Below, in pieces: positions 1-15,000 of a stretch of 64,000 nucleotides of DNA; within the stretch, counting starts at the first letter, position 1; each line of letters opens with the position of its first letter. Under the pieces are notes generated by a model. It was not told the origin of the DNA. It made no database searches and worked only from the letters and a program-made list of their open reading frames with translations. Where the stretch lies: positions 496,001-560,000 of the forward strand of contig CP053175.1 of assembly GCA_014607495.2 (NCBI GenBank), written 5' to 3'. A program made the translations under genes and the position numbers. The stretch comes from Carposina sasakii. Its lineage: Eukaryota; Arthropoda; Insecta; Lepidoptera; Carposinidae.

Positions 1-90
1 CACGGTGTGGTGTCGCCTGGTTTCGTCGTCGCTCTGTTGCTGCGGTGGGGGTGGCTCGGGACGTGGCCTAGCCCGTAAGTGACGTAGACT
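1..90 (-). CDS. RhoGEF2: RhoGEF2 exon 7 (partial)
   Basis: An open frame in the required phase 0 follows a GGCCAG acceptor at 91-93. It reads SLRHLRARPRPEPPPPQQQ, then an acidic SDDE, and runs into the window edge. GC-rich like the other coding exons. The pyrimidine tract before the acceptor is weak, so the exact start is uncertain. Confidence 0.5.
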
Positions 91-3000
91 CTGGCCGGTC
101 AGGTTGCTAAGCGACCGCGGTAATGCGGACAGGAAGCCCGGTGTTTGTCCGGGTGGGGAGGTTTTTTCTTGCTTGGGGCGCGCGCGGGGGGTTGCAGGCG
201 CGGGCTGAAGGGGTTTTGTTTCGATTTGCGTGGGTATTTGGAAACGTGTTTTTTTTTTACATCTTGCTATTTATTTATGGTGGTTTTTGAATATACTTTA
301 GCTGTTTGATGCTTATACGGTTGTTTGGTATGTGACAAACTATAGGTACATAGGTAAATATGGGGTCACTTGTGTTACGATACTTAAAATACCTATGACT
401 TGTGTAAGCTATGTAGAAGAGTGATAGACAACAACTAAAATGCGTTCACTTTTACAATGATATTCACTCGGTGTTTTTTATAAGATGGCAAAGAAGAAAC
501 GAACGACTATAGCTTTCAGTTAATTACCCTAAGAGTCCAGTAAGTCGACGTAAATATTAACACTCTTGTCAAAGATGAATTTCAAAACAGACACAACATA
601 CTATCGTCAGCGCCGGCCCGAAGTAAATTTAAGAATGGAGCGAGATCCAATTATGGCACCTCTCCTGTTTGCTCCTAATTTTTAGGCGCCGTCTAGGATT
701 TGGCGCCTGGAGCGACTGCTCCGTTCGCCGTATGGGCGGGCCGGCCCTGCCTACCGTAGTTAAGCAGACATAGCACACAGATATAGATAGGTCAATTTTG
801 TAAATAAATTAATCCTAAATCCATGATTAACCCCTTATTTATCTACATTTTCATAGTGTAATTTCTAAATGCGTATAACTACGTCTAATCAAATAATTTC
901 GTGATTTGCGTTAAAGCTGTCATTATGACTTCCTCTATCCAAATATCCACACAAACACAATGTAAAAAAGTGTAAAAAAAAACAAGATTAAATACACCAC
1001 CACCACATCGTGAGACGGAAGTTAATTATATTATATCATATTATGTCAATTATGTCAAATTATGTCAATGCAATGTTTGTTCTTATGTCTGTTTCTATGC
1101 ACTGTGTGTAGTCAAGATACCTTAAGTATATGAATACCTTAATTATAAACCTTACTTACACTCACCCATAGCCCACTATACAGGATGTTTTTTTGTGGCC
1201 ACCATTAACGAAGGGTACGTACTCTATACATCAAATAAAGTAAGTTTATGCCAAAAAAATACTGGGATAAGAAAATTTTTTTTAGATTTTTTTTTTATTA
1301 CTTGATCGGGCGAAATTTATGGTGTCTAGTGTTTATTTTAGTTTTTTTATAGAGTTATTAATTATTTGTCATGAAAAAATCTTGCTACGCGCGTCTATGT
1401 GCATTTATGCAGAAAAACGCAGTCTATTTACTCAACTTTGGACCCTAATATTTTGGAAACCAGACACTTCCCAGGTATGCTTCCATGGAGAAAAATGATC
1501 GTGATGATGAGGAGATTCCGTAGTTTTCGGGAACGTTGACGACCAAAAATCATCCTGTAGATCCTTGTTAAAAAAATTGAGATTTTGATATTAACAAAAA
1601 ATATTATTGAATATATCATTAGGGTCGACCATTTAAACAAACATAACGCCATATCGCTCATTATCTTTTTTATAAATAAATAAACTCGTATTGTAGCATA
1701 AAAGTACTTGAAAAATTCATTATAACAAATGACATGCGATAAAAAAGATCACATAAAATGTAAATTTAAAAAAGTCATCCACAGTCAGTGCTAAATATGA
1801 AGATTAAGAACCGCCGTCTCACTCTAACAAATTTAGTTAGAAAGAGACATGAATATAGACATGGACATAAATTATTGACAAATGGTATCCCATGAACAGA
1901 CACAGACATGCACAGAAGCAGACATAGAGGTTACGACCCGTGATTTTACACCCGTAACGGTCTATAGGTCATTAGTACCACTAAATATTAAAACTTAAAA
2001 CCTGAATACGTCAACATTTTTATATAGGGTCTATTTAAAATTAGTGATTATCTTTCGACACGAAACTAGGTAGGTAAAAAGAAACAACTTTCATCATGGG
2101 ACCAACTCCGAAATATTGAAAAAAAATCAGCTGTTACATACCTATACATTTCAGTGCAGTAATTGTGCGAGATTGTAAGGAACAGCTGATTTTTTTTTTT
2201 TTCAATATTTCGGACTTGGTCCCATAGTGAAAGTTGTTTCTTTTTACCTACCTAGTTTCGTGTCAAAAGATAATCAGTATTTTGGATAGACCTTATATGT
2301 ATAGGTATATCATACAACCGTATATTTTGCACTTACGACTTAGACCAGGGGTTCCCAAACTTTTATTCCTCATAGACCCCTTTCAAAAGTTAACTGGTTC
2401 TGGTGGACCCCCTACAGGCCCACATCACATACAAATTAATTGTGAACCCCCATTTTTTCACGCTAACGTAGACCCCCATCGAGTCTCCTGTAGACCCCTG
2501 GGGGTCCACCTGGACCACTTTGGGAACCACTGACTTAGACGAATCTAATGACACCCCTCAAGTTCAAATTCGACAAAACGTTTAGGCTCTAAAACGTGCC
2601 AAAGATATATAGGTACATACATACGATCGGGTAAAAAGACAAAATAAAATCACACTATCGCAAGTTCATATCGCGAATCAATTAATCGCTTACAATAAAA
2701 TATTACAAAACTAAATGCACTACGCTTGCAACATTTAAAAACTAGGGATTGTAGTTGTAATTTTGGTGTCATCATCATCATCATCAGCCTATTGCAGTCC
2801 ACTGCTGGACGTAGGCCTCCCCCAGGGCACGCCACAAGACTGCCATGGGGGGTATTTGCCCATAGTCACCACGCTGGGCAGGCGGGTTGGTGACCGCAGT
2901 TTGTATTTCGGACTATGTTGTCAACACGGGAGGCGCTGCTGCCCACCTCCCGGAAACCCTTAATCGCCTCGTACGATACCCACGGGCAGACATGGGAGGG

Positions 3001-6000
3001 TACGAATTCTACTCTGCCGGCACCACGCGGCCAATTTTGACAATTTTGGTGTACATAATTAAAAATCATTAAATTTAGCCCTAGGCCTATTTCACTAAAT
3101 TCGTAACTTTCGAAGATTAAGGAATATAAATATAACAAATAAATGACCAATAGAGCCGCACTGGTTAGTAATATTAAACGTTTTAAATTTTAAACCACCA
3201 CATTAAAGTTAAAATATTGAAAACTTTCGTCTCTTCGGCATTTTATTGCGTCGAATACAACTTGCTTTCGTCATAAAGAATGAATGAATGAGAATGAATG
3301 AACTTAAGGCAATGCTACTACAAAATATAGGGGTACTTGACGAAACCAAATCGCATACGCTCTTACATTAGACAAAAGTTATTATAAATTGCACTTTAAC
3401 TAAAGAAAATACGCGCAACATAGTATAAACTTAGCAGTGATGCGCACGCGTCGCTATGTAACAAATAAAGAAAAATTGCATACTGAGATAAAACAGTGAT
3501 AAATATGACACTAGCCTACGTCATAATAACTCTAGGTGTATTTACCTGGCCAGCCAAAATGGCGCATATTTCGCTTTGAAATTGCGAACAGTTCTTTTCT
3601 GCTCTCTCGAGATCCAGTTGTTTTCTTTTATCGGGCACTTTCGCTATTTCATCTGGAAATGGCAACATTGAAAGAGGTTAAAACATTTTAACATTCGAAA
3701 ATTTATAAATTTTTAAGAAAATTTGTAAAATATTCAAAGAAATCGCATTTATAAAAATTTAGAGGACACGTTCTTCGACGTGGACTATTTATGTAGCATT
3801 TCGCTTAACATACCCCTTCTTGTTACGACTACCTATGTACTAAATTTTATTTAAATCGGTTCAGTAGTTTTGGCGTGAAAGCCACACAGATAGAAGATAG
3901 ATAGAAGTTACTTTCGCATCTACAATATTAGTAAGGAGGGGGAGATAGTAGTGAGGAAGTAAGAATTACTTACTCTTCAAGTCCTTGACGTACTTCTGTT
4001 CTTTCTCCAGCATCATCCGAATCGTTCTGACTTTGCTTTCTTCTAGCTGCTTCTGTTTCTCGGACTGAAAAACACATAATAATTCGCTGAGTACATACAC
4101 AGTCATAATATAAACACGGCTGTGTTCCCCAGAATGCGGTAGCTAGAGCTGCAGGATCCCAAAGGAGATGTTACAGCCACGGTTAGCATAGCGAGGCATG
4201 CAAAAGATCAGTGACAAGTTAGCTCATCGCCTGAGTAACTTAGTCGACTCTTACGACATACACGGAAGGAGATGCAGCTGATGTTTTCTAATGAAGCCCC
4301 GCATCAGCACAAGCTTATACAGGATGTTTTTTCGTTGCCACCCTTAACAAAGGGTATGTAAATGAAATTGTATTAGGCGTTACAATTCGGAAGTTCAAAC
4401 ATTCATTATGGGTGCGCCCACCACCGGGCCCTACACCCTCCACTGACCCTCGGATCTGATAACTCATAATTGCGACAACAGGCACTTGCACTAACTACAA
4501 TCGCCATGAGAAATTAATTTTTAATACTTAGTAGAGGGTAGTTAATTCTGTGTAAGTAATGTGTTGGGTTTTAGAGGTTCATAATAATTAGTGGTTTACT
4601 AATTTACTAATTTCTATAATCATGAGGATGCCACGGTTGTTGGCGAAACATATGTAGATTATTTATATAGTTTTGGATTTCGGAATAGTGCAATGTATCG
4701 TCTTGCATGCTAGGTGCTCGGGTCTGGTTTCTCATGGCGATCGTAGTTAGTGCAAGTGCCTGTTGTCGCAATTATGAGTTATCAGATCCGAGGGTCAGTG
4801 GAGGGTGTAGGGCCCGGTGGTGGGCGCACCCATAATGAAAGGGTATGTACTCTATACATCAAATAAAGTAAGTTTATGCTAAAAAAAATACTGGGAAATG
4901 ATGTAATTTTTTTAATTTTATTTCTTGATCGGGCGAAATTTATAGTGTTAATGCTAGTTTTATCAGACAGATATTAATTATTTCTTGTAAAAAAATCTTG
5001 CTACGCGCGTCTTTGTGGATTTATGCAGAAAAACGCAGTCTCTTTACTCAACTTTGGACCCTAATATCTTGAGAACTAGACATTTCCCAGGTATGCTTCT
5101 ATGGAGAAAAATGATCGTGATGATGAGGAGATTCCGTAGTTTTCGGGAACGTTGACGAACAAAAATCATTCTGTATACAGTGTGTCCGGGATAAAGTTAG
5201 CGACATTTTAAGGGCAGGTTGTACACTTCATTTTATCGATAAAAAATACTTTCATGTGGGGGTCTAATTGCACTCTTTTAGAAATGACAGCTATTTAGAG
5301 TTTTAAATATTTTTTTCATGTTGGTGGTAAATTTTGTCAATATCTCTGTATTTAAAAGGTCTAACAAGTAAGAAAAAACTGTTTGAAAGCTAATAGTATT
5401 GTCTATAATTCAAATTAGAAAAAAACATATGGTACTTAACAGCAATGCCACATAAAAAAATATGTAGATTTTTGTCCCAAATTTGCCTGTTTTTTTTTTT
5501 CTTATTACGTAACATGCTATGAAAACTAGCCCGTTAATGTGCATTTTTTTGTAAATTACAGAAAACCAAGTAATAATAGCTATAAAACAACGCCTAATTT
5601 ATTTCTCAGAGTCACATAGTTTTTAATTTATTATTATTTGAAATTGACCCTTGCGCGAGCGCCTATAGCCCGTCACTCAGGTACCGCTACTCAGGGACAA
5701 AAGTGGGCAGTTAGACCCCCACATGGGGGTGTTTTTATCGATAAAATGAAGTGTACAACACGCCCTTAAAATATTGCTAACTCTATTCCAGATACACTGT
5801 ATAAGTATTGTGCTGTTGTTTTTATTAGTGAGACAGAGAAAATATAAATACATAAATGCATTTTCTATGTCATTAAACTTTTACACCTATCCCCGGTATG
5901 CTAAACGTGGCTGTGCCTTCTCCTTTATGATCCTGCAGTACTGGAATCGGGTAGCTATTTCGGAGAAACATCCGTGTTGTATAACATGTTAAAAACAATC

Positions 6001-9000
6001 TATTTCATTCTGTATACGCAGAGGCAGGAGTGTGTCACTTCTGGCCACTATTTATTCATGCGTAGGCAACCTTGACAGACGGCCGCCAAGTATCAACTGA
6101 CTAAACATAATCATCGATATTGTACAATATTGGCACACTTTTAAATGTCAACCTAATGCTGCAGGTTGTAGAACGTTTGTTGTTAGTTTTTATTGGAGGT
6201 AAGATAAAATTATTAGCGTTACACAAGTCCCACAGCTTTGTCCGCAGTGGCGTAACAATAGGGCGGCAGGGCTGGCAAAATGCCACGGGCCCCCGAACCA
6301 GGAGGGCCCCGAACCAAGAGACCGCGGTCTCACAAATATTTTTTTACATTGTAGCCGAGTACTTTAATTTTTGAATTTGCCACCGGCACCAGATGGTATA
6401 GTTACGCCACTGTTTGTCCGCGTAAACTATACAATTCCCGTCATTTCCCGTTCCCATGGGAATTAGGGTAGATAGCCAGAACCGCAGGATGATAACAGAG
6501 ATCCTACAGTTACGCGTACCATAGTGGGGCCGGTAAATGATTAATGACAATGTGCTAGCTCATCGCCAGACAGAACGCCCCAGAGTTCGTGAGTCGAATC
6601 TTACGACATGTACGGAAGGAGATGCAGCTGATGTATTCTAGTGAAGCCCCGCATGAGCACAGCAAATGCAAATTACACACCCACTTTTGAGGCCCACGCG
6701 GTAAGGGGTGAGCCTACCGCCGCTTTTCGGGCGCAAATACAACAATCTAGCGACCGGTAACGAATGCAATGGAAAATGTTTCCGTGTCATTCCATATTAT
6801 AAGCTATTAACGTCAGAGCCTCGTCCGTTAAATAGCAGGGTGCACCTCTGGCTGATGAGATTGACTTTGGGTCCTAAAGTATTAGTCAAACACACTTACA
6901 TAAATAAATAAGTATAATAACTTACATTAACAGGTACAGGGGCGGTGATGGGGGTTTTCAGTCTTGAAGTGTTCTGCTGGACGGTCAGGATAGTGGACGG
7001 ATTAGCTGCAAAATACATATACGGTGATATATATATAAATAACTAGCGTACAAGATGGTGTCAGGCAAACGTGGAGACCAAACTGTAAATACCCATTCGA
7101 AGTCAATGTCTTTTTGCTTTTGTGAACTTAGTATGCTATGTATCTGTCTCCATGTTGCACCTACAACTTCACGCACCTACAACACGGTATACAAGTACAT
7201 AGATAAAATAGAAACATCCATGACTCGGAAACAAAAATCGACATTCATCATATCAATGTTTGCAACTACCGGGATTCGATTCGGACCTATGGCGTCGTAG
7301 GCAGGGCCAATACCAACTACACAAATCGGTCGATTCATATGCTATTCAGACAGAATCTTTATCCACACAGCCCCGACTCACCCTTGATCATCTGCACGAC
7401 CTGCTGATGCGTGTGCCGCAGCACGGGCACGGCATCCACCCTGAGGATGCGGTCGCCAGCGCGCAGGCCGGCACGCCACGCCGCGCCGTGCTCCTTCACC
7501 GACTGCACGTACACTGGGTTGTCGCCTGCATCATGGAATTACATGATCAATGATCGATGCTTAGATCTAATCGCCGTTGTCGTCAGCCTATTGCAGTCCA
7601 CTGTTGGACGTAGGCCTGCTCCAGAGCACGCCACACGGCTCGATCTCCAGTTTTTGCCATCCAGTCACTGCCAGCCGCCCTCTTTAAGTCATCGGTCCAT
7701 CTGGCCGAAGGCGCGGTCTCCATTCGAGCTCATCGCCTCTAGATCTAATAATGACTCCAAATTCGGTCATGGAGGCTAATCTCAATAGAGACTGCGTAGG
7801 AGATAAACAGCACAAGTGTGCGCAAACACAGGTGCACTCTCATAGTCCGATGGGACGGAAAGACGACAAGACCGGAGGGAGATCAGGCGCGGGACCAACT
7901 GTTATACCAGTTCACGAGCTAAGTGACATTTTACAACATTAAAATCTGTACATGAAATAAAGTCAGTGGTAGGTACAGGCCCGTGACTGGGGATCGATCC
8001 CACGCCTGCCGATTGGAAAGCGCTCATCTTTTATCTATCTATACATATAATAAAAAAGTAACGGGTCGCTGTCTGTATGAAAAAAAATATTATATGAATT
8101 TTGGAATTTTTGTCGGTTTGTCGGTTTGTCTGTGTGTTTGTGCACGCTAATCTCAGAAACGGCTAAACCGATTTCCATGCAGTTTTCAGGAATATATTGC
8201 GACAGGTCCCACTTAACATATAGGCTACTTTTTATCCCGGGAAAATGTTTTTATCCCGGATAATTTCGACATTTTGTTTTTTCTGTAGTCCACGCGGACG
8301 GAGTCGCGGGCGTCCACTAGTCTTTACTATCTTATTAGGTTATCATCATCTCAGATCCTGATCCTGTAAGTTTATAAACAATAATGTGTTCGAAAAATAG
8401 CACCTTCAAAAGCCCACATGAAATACAAACTTTCCCGAAATGAGGTAGCCAAAACTTTTAGCAGTTTGTCACGTTTAGCGGGGTCAGTGGGGTAAGTACG
8501 AACATTTTTACGCGGCGTAACGCTAGCGACTCGCTAGCAAAATCTATTTGATTTGACAGTTGGACGATAACGTTACGGACTATCGAGAGGTTCGGCAGAC
8601 GTCAATAGTCAGTGATTAAGTAACAAGTTGCTTTTCGTAACAAATACAAAAACATAACAACGTGAGGGTACCTGTCTTTTATTTTTATAAAAGTACCCTC
8701 CCTTAGCAGCAATTTAATCCGGTCAGGTAACACCCCTATCTCCCGCCGCCTGCTTGCATTGACGAGTTTATTTTTACTAAGATAATCTGCATTCAGCCAT
8801 TACTAAGTGTGCGGTTATTTACATAATCACGTTTATGGTTATTCCCCTCAAATATCCGAGACGCATTTCAAAAACTTCAAATAAATATCATTCGCTCAGA
8901 CTATGAGCTAGCAACTAGTAACTAATCTGGCTCCTCTATACTAAACATGGTTGACGAATCTCTTTCGTGACCCTGCAGTTCTGACAACCCATTTTAGGGA

Positions 9001-12000
9001 AGACAGTCGCAATATGTATAGGTATGTATGTAACATTATCCCAACTATGATAACGTATTTCGGTCAAGACCTCCGTAGAGATTGGCCAGGTACGCAGGAG
9101 ATATTATAATGCACAAGTATGTGCGCAAACACAGATGCACTCTCTACTCCGTTACTCTTATAGTCCGATGGGGCGGAATGCCGACACGACCGGAGAGAGA
9201 TCAGGCGCAGGACTAACGGTTTTACGTGCTTTCCGAGGCACGAGCTAAGTGACAATTTTGCAACATTAAAATCTGTACATGAAATAAATTTATTAGTACA
9301 GGCCCGTGACTGGGATCGAACTTACGCCTACCGCTTGGAAGGTGCAAGTTTTAGCCACTGGGCTATCCACGACTAATATAATAATAAAGTAAGTTTGTTT
9401 GTTACCTCTTCCCACTTTATTTACTAAACCAATTTTCTTGAAATTTTGCATACATATAGTAAGGAGTACGGAGAAGGGCATAGACTATAAACTTCACGCA
9501 GTCCAAGTCTTAGGCACGCGTACTGTTGCTTCAAAAGCATAAAATAATCATGGGTTCTGGAGGACGAAGGTTAGACCAAACAAGGTCAGGAGTTCATGAC
9601 CACCCCTGGGGCCTTAGACCAGCTTAGGCAATGTTACAATTTCACAAGCGGAGTTCGCAGTAATCGAATTAAGACCACCCCCAGACCAAAGGTGGTGGAA
9701 TGGAACACAACGATAATGCACTCACCGGAGACCTTCATCCCGTAGCCCTGGTCATCGCGCTGCACCGTGACGGTGAGAACCTCCTCACCGCCCGACGTCG
9801 CTCCCAGCATCACCTGCAAACATGGACATGTAATAAATATTCACACACTTCACATTTACTTAGTCCCACACTAAGATCCCAAAGGTCTTGTGTCGAGGGC
9901 ACTAAGCAACGGTATATAAATACATAACTAGAAACATCTATGACTCGGAAACAAACATCTGCACCTACCGGGATTCAAACCCAGGATATATGGCGTCGCA
10001 GGCAGGGTCACTACGTACTACACGAATCGAGAGTCGATTGTAAGATGACTTGTCCTGAATGACTGATCTAGGGCGCCTAAACTGCTGATCTTAAGAGACC
10101 TGAAGCTCCAAGGGAATGGGAGAACTTGTTGAATAGTGCTGCATAATATACTTTTGCAAAACATAACCCTCCTTCATTCGGGTAAAAAAATCATGAAATG
10201 GCGCTGAGCGATTTTAATTAAGTTTGAAATGTCGCGGACAAAGTCGCGGGCAACAACCAGTTCTTCATAATTTGTACACGTACTCGTATTTAGCATACCT
10301 TCATACAACTACAGTCGAGTGGCGTAATGAATGACATAGTTTTCCAGAACAACCGAAATAACTTCAAGGTCTGCGTATAATTGTATATCTGTGACATCAG
10401 GGATACTATCTGCGCGCATACTATCATCTATGGTACATACATATAGTAGGCATATGCCACTTCCTTGATCTTTTACATCGCTATGCTAACCGTGGGTGAA
10501 GGATTTCGTTCTTGATCTTGTAGTTCTGGCTACACCATTTCAGGAATACAGCCGTGTGTACCCCATTTATTTATTTATCCTATAATACCAGCGGACGCCA
10601 TCGACTTCATTAATTTTTGGTACAAATCTCATCCATCAATAAATATTAACGCGTCCCACAGCACACTAGCCTAGTCCCACGGTAAAATCCCTAAGGTCTT
10701 GTGTCGTGGGTACTAAGCTACGGCTATAAAATACATAGATAACTACAGAAACATCCATAACTCGAAAACAAACATTGATATTCATCATTAAATGTTTGCA
10801 CCTACCGGGATTCGAACCCAGGACCTATGGCGTCGCAGGCAGGGTACCAAATACACCAATCATCCATCAAATATTGACGTATATATACGATAGACCCATA
10901 CTTAAATAATTAGGTAAAGTTTTTAACGTTTACAAGATAACGTCTAGGTAAGACCTTGCCCGCGCAATTATTGTTAATTAACGAGATGAGAAACTTGATT
11001 ATAACAGTAGCTGCATGCATGCGTACAGACATACATACACGCTTGTTTTTATTGTGTAATGCGCATAGGCTCTCGGCTATAACCCTTTTCGTGGCAGGCT
11101 GAACGGAATATTCTGACCTGTCACCCTTTTTCCCCTCTGTCCCCCTAGGGTGAGGAATCGAAAAAAAAAACGGAGAAAATATCTGATCTGTCCCACTATT
11201 AGTAACTTTTCCGATTTTTTTCCGGTCTGTCTCCCTAGGGCAGGAATTCCCAGACTTTTTTTCTCATAGACCCCTTTTAAAAGTTAACTGGTTCTGGTGG
11301 ACCCCCTAAAGGCCTACACCACATACAAATTAATTGCGAACCCCCATTTTTTCACGCCAACAACGTAGACTTCCATCGAGTCTTCTGTGGACCCCTGGGC
11401 CACTTTGGGAACCACTGCCCTAGGGGACAAAATGGTAACAGATCGGAATATTACGGCTGAACCAGGCTAGGCACACTTTGACTAGCCTATTCCATCATGC
11501 AATTGTGCCGTGTGGTGTCAGCAGAGTAGTAACACCAGCACATGTTTTGTCATGTATCGAGGAGATTAAGAGTTTCCGGGAGGTGGGCAGCAGCGCCTCC
11601 CGTGTTGACAACATAGTACGAAAATCACACTACGGTCACCAACGTAGCATTAGTTTAGTGTGGTGACTATGACCAACCTTCCTGCCCAGTCCCAGCATGG
11701 TGACGATGGGCAAAAATCCCCCTATGGCAGTTGCCTTGTAGCGTGCCCTGGGGGAGTACTGTAGGCCTCCAGCAGTGTACTGATACTGCAATAGGCTGAT
11801 GAATCTTTCGGCTTATGGGTATAGGTTTACATACATACGTCCATTATCCCCCAGAGGTTGGGCAGAAGTGTGCAAACTACACACCCACTGTTCACCATTA
11901 AGTCCCACGTGATAAGAGATGAGCCTACCGCCGCTTTTGGGGCACAAATACAACAATCTAGCGACTATCTAGTAGATTTATGTTGCGAATAATCATTTGA

Positions 12001-15000
12001 GGGGAGGGTTCGATCTGAATCACACTTTATTACGTCAACGCAAGACGCGTAGACATAATTAAATGCGTTATCAATTGCAATAAAATATATTTCGACTTAT
12101 TTATTCAAAGTTTCCGCGTATAGTTACTGCACCTGAGCCATTAATTATGCTTTTGCGCATACTTAAGATGCGGATTGTTTACCAATTAAAACTACAAACA
12201 AGTCCGCAAATCAATTATAATTGTTTTGATGAGCGAGAGGTCAAATCCTGATAGCTATCTTTTACCTACATTGTAGGGGGATGGGCTTTGGAAAGATTTC
12301 ATCATCTCTCTATAGTTCTTTACTAAAATTAGAAAGCTGAAGAGTTTGTTTGTTTGAACGCGCTAATCTCAGGAACTACTGGGCCGATTTGAAAAATTCT
12401 TTCAGTGTTAGATAGACCATTTATCAAGGATAGCAATCCGCCCCGGCTTCGCACGGGTGCAATGCCCCCTCACGCGGACGAAGTCGTGGGCGACCGCTAG
12501 TTATGTACTATAAAATGCTTTATTCTAACTTCTCTCACTCTGAGAGTGAAAAACAAAACGTGTAATACTACAGCTGCTTCTCTTCCCGGGCATACTGTAC
12601 AAGTCAGTAGAGGGACAGGAGGGTCTTGGTGTTTTGTAGGCGATGGGCTGACCACCTGTCACTACTAACCGAACTTGTACATCTCAACTATACCCTCAAA
12701 ATTGGTCAGAAGTGGCATCATGTGGTTCTATCGGCCCTTGGTGCTCTGCCTACCTCATCCCAACTAATATTATAAATGCGAAAGTAACTCTGTCTGTCTG
12801 TCTGTCTGTCTGTCTGTTACGCTTTCCCGCTTAAACCTCGCAACCGATTTTGATGAAATTTGGTACAGACAATCTTTAGACCCTGAGACAGAACATAGGC
12901 TACTTTTTATTTCGAAAAAAAGGGATGAAGGGGTTGAAATAGAGGTTGAAAGTTTGTATGGGATTTCTTAATTTTAAAAGATAAAACCATGAAACTTTAT
13001 ATTTAAGCACTTGATAAGAAATCATTAAACATTTGTTCTAGCATTTTTGAAATTTCGACCAGCTAAGGGGTGAAATAAGGGTTGAAAGTTAGTATGCAAG
13101 TTCGTCAAATATCACGTCATAAGAAACAAAAAATCGTTTGTTCTAGCATTTTGAAATTTTTACCAGTTTGTAAGTATGGATTGATGGATGTTTATTACTC
13201 TTTTACGTAAAAACGGCTTAGTGATTTTAATAAAATTTGGATTACAATTAGCCAACAGCCTGGATTAACACATAGGCTACTTTTTATCCCAGGGAAATAT
13301 TTTAATCCCGGATGATTTCGACATTTTGTTTTTTCTGCAGTCCACCGATTATATGCACCGCTATCCTAGGAAACCATAGGTTAATCACAATCACCCTAGC
13401 AGTTGCATGTTATGTATGTCGCACGGCCTACAAAAGGTATCTTTCGCGGTTTATCGACGCTTCTTTGCATTTACTCAAACAGTCACTAACTTATAGACTG
13501 CGTGTCGATGACTTCATTCATTTGACTTATCATTTTATCAGACGACTCGATAGGTATACATTGATGAGTCATATCACTCACTTACTATCCCGTAAATTAG
13601 GGGAGGACTTTCCGTCCAGCATGCGTAGAGTTAGTATAAAATAAGCGGCATACTCATCAGCCTATAGAAGTACACTGCTGGCCTAGGTATTCCCCAGGAC
13701 ATGCCACAAGGCTACCGCCATAGGGGGGTTTTGCCCATAGTCACCACGCTGGGCAGGCGAGTTGGTAACCGCAGTGTGATTTTCGGACTATGTTGTCAAC
13801 ACGGAAGACCAGCCCAACCTCCCAGGAATCCTTAATCGTCTCTTACGATACCCACGGGCAGATATGGGGTGGTGTTATTCTACTCTGGCGGTTATTCGGC
13901 TGTTATTCTACTAGGCGGCTTGTTGCCGCGTCTTGTCGAGGCGTTGTCGTTTGCATTTGGCGTAATGTCGCCGCGACTAAACGCGGAACTGTCGCTTGCG
14001 ACTGGCGACTAGTCGTGACACAAATGTCGTGCAGCAAACGATCATTAGTAGTAGAGTATTCGAGAGACGGTCGTGTTTTTCATCTGCGAGACTGTCGGCG
14101 TGTGCGCGCGTGCACAGTAGCTGATGGAGAGCAATATTACAAGTATATTTACACGTTATCCACCTACACATACAAACCATAGTAAGCTCGCCGACTACCA
14201 GAAAATACGCACACATACAAAACGCGCTGCCGCCATTACGGTGCTTCAGCCTGTGCAGTGATTGCACTTTGTCTGTTGTTCTATACATTCGTAAATTCGC
14301 ATCTCCACATTGTACATCCTTTTTAAATATTCGAAAGGGCATGGGATGTACGGATCAAGTCTTTTCCTTACGATGTATAGCCGAAAAGTTTCTGGCGAAA
14401 AGTCAGAAGGTCTATTGCACTTTCATCGATTTGGAAAAGGCTTATGACAGAGTAGTGAGGAAGGAACTTTGGAAGGTTCTGTCTATGTATGGAGTGAGTG
14501 GCCTTCTCATTCGGGCACTGAAATCCCTCTACGAGGACTCAAGTGCTTGTGTGAGAATAAACGGGTCCTACACAGACTGATTCACCATCGATCGAAAAGG
14601 GTGTTAGACAGGGATGTGTAGCGTCACCGTGGCTATTTATTTATTTATTTAGGAAAATATGGTACATAAAACAAAAGTCAATCTTATTAAGGTACAATAT
14701 TAAGTACAATTCAAAGTTCTGAACCAGATTGGGTTCCTTAGATTATGTACACGTTATGATCAGAGTGTTTGAGGTGTATTTGACACATAACATTTTTAAA
14801 TCGTTAGCAGTGTTAGTTTAAAAAAAATAGTATAAGTCAACGATGGTACCTAACGTGTTAGTGTGTTAGTACTACATACATTTGGACATAATATTTTCCT
14901 TACGTCATTTTTAAAAGTATTCAAATTATCAATAAAGACGTCCAGCCGAGCTTCCCCTGACGATAGTTCAGTGTATTGGCGACACATTCTAACAATGGGA

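Noticed and set aside
7411..7779. Plus-strand open frame over the PDZ exon
   Set aside because: It is the antisense shadow of RhoGEF2 exon 3 running into an RTE tail.
13906..14182. Open frame in the TGTCG-rich patch
   Set aside because: Low-complexity arginine/valine-rich translation without domain or splice signals.
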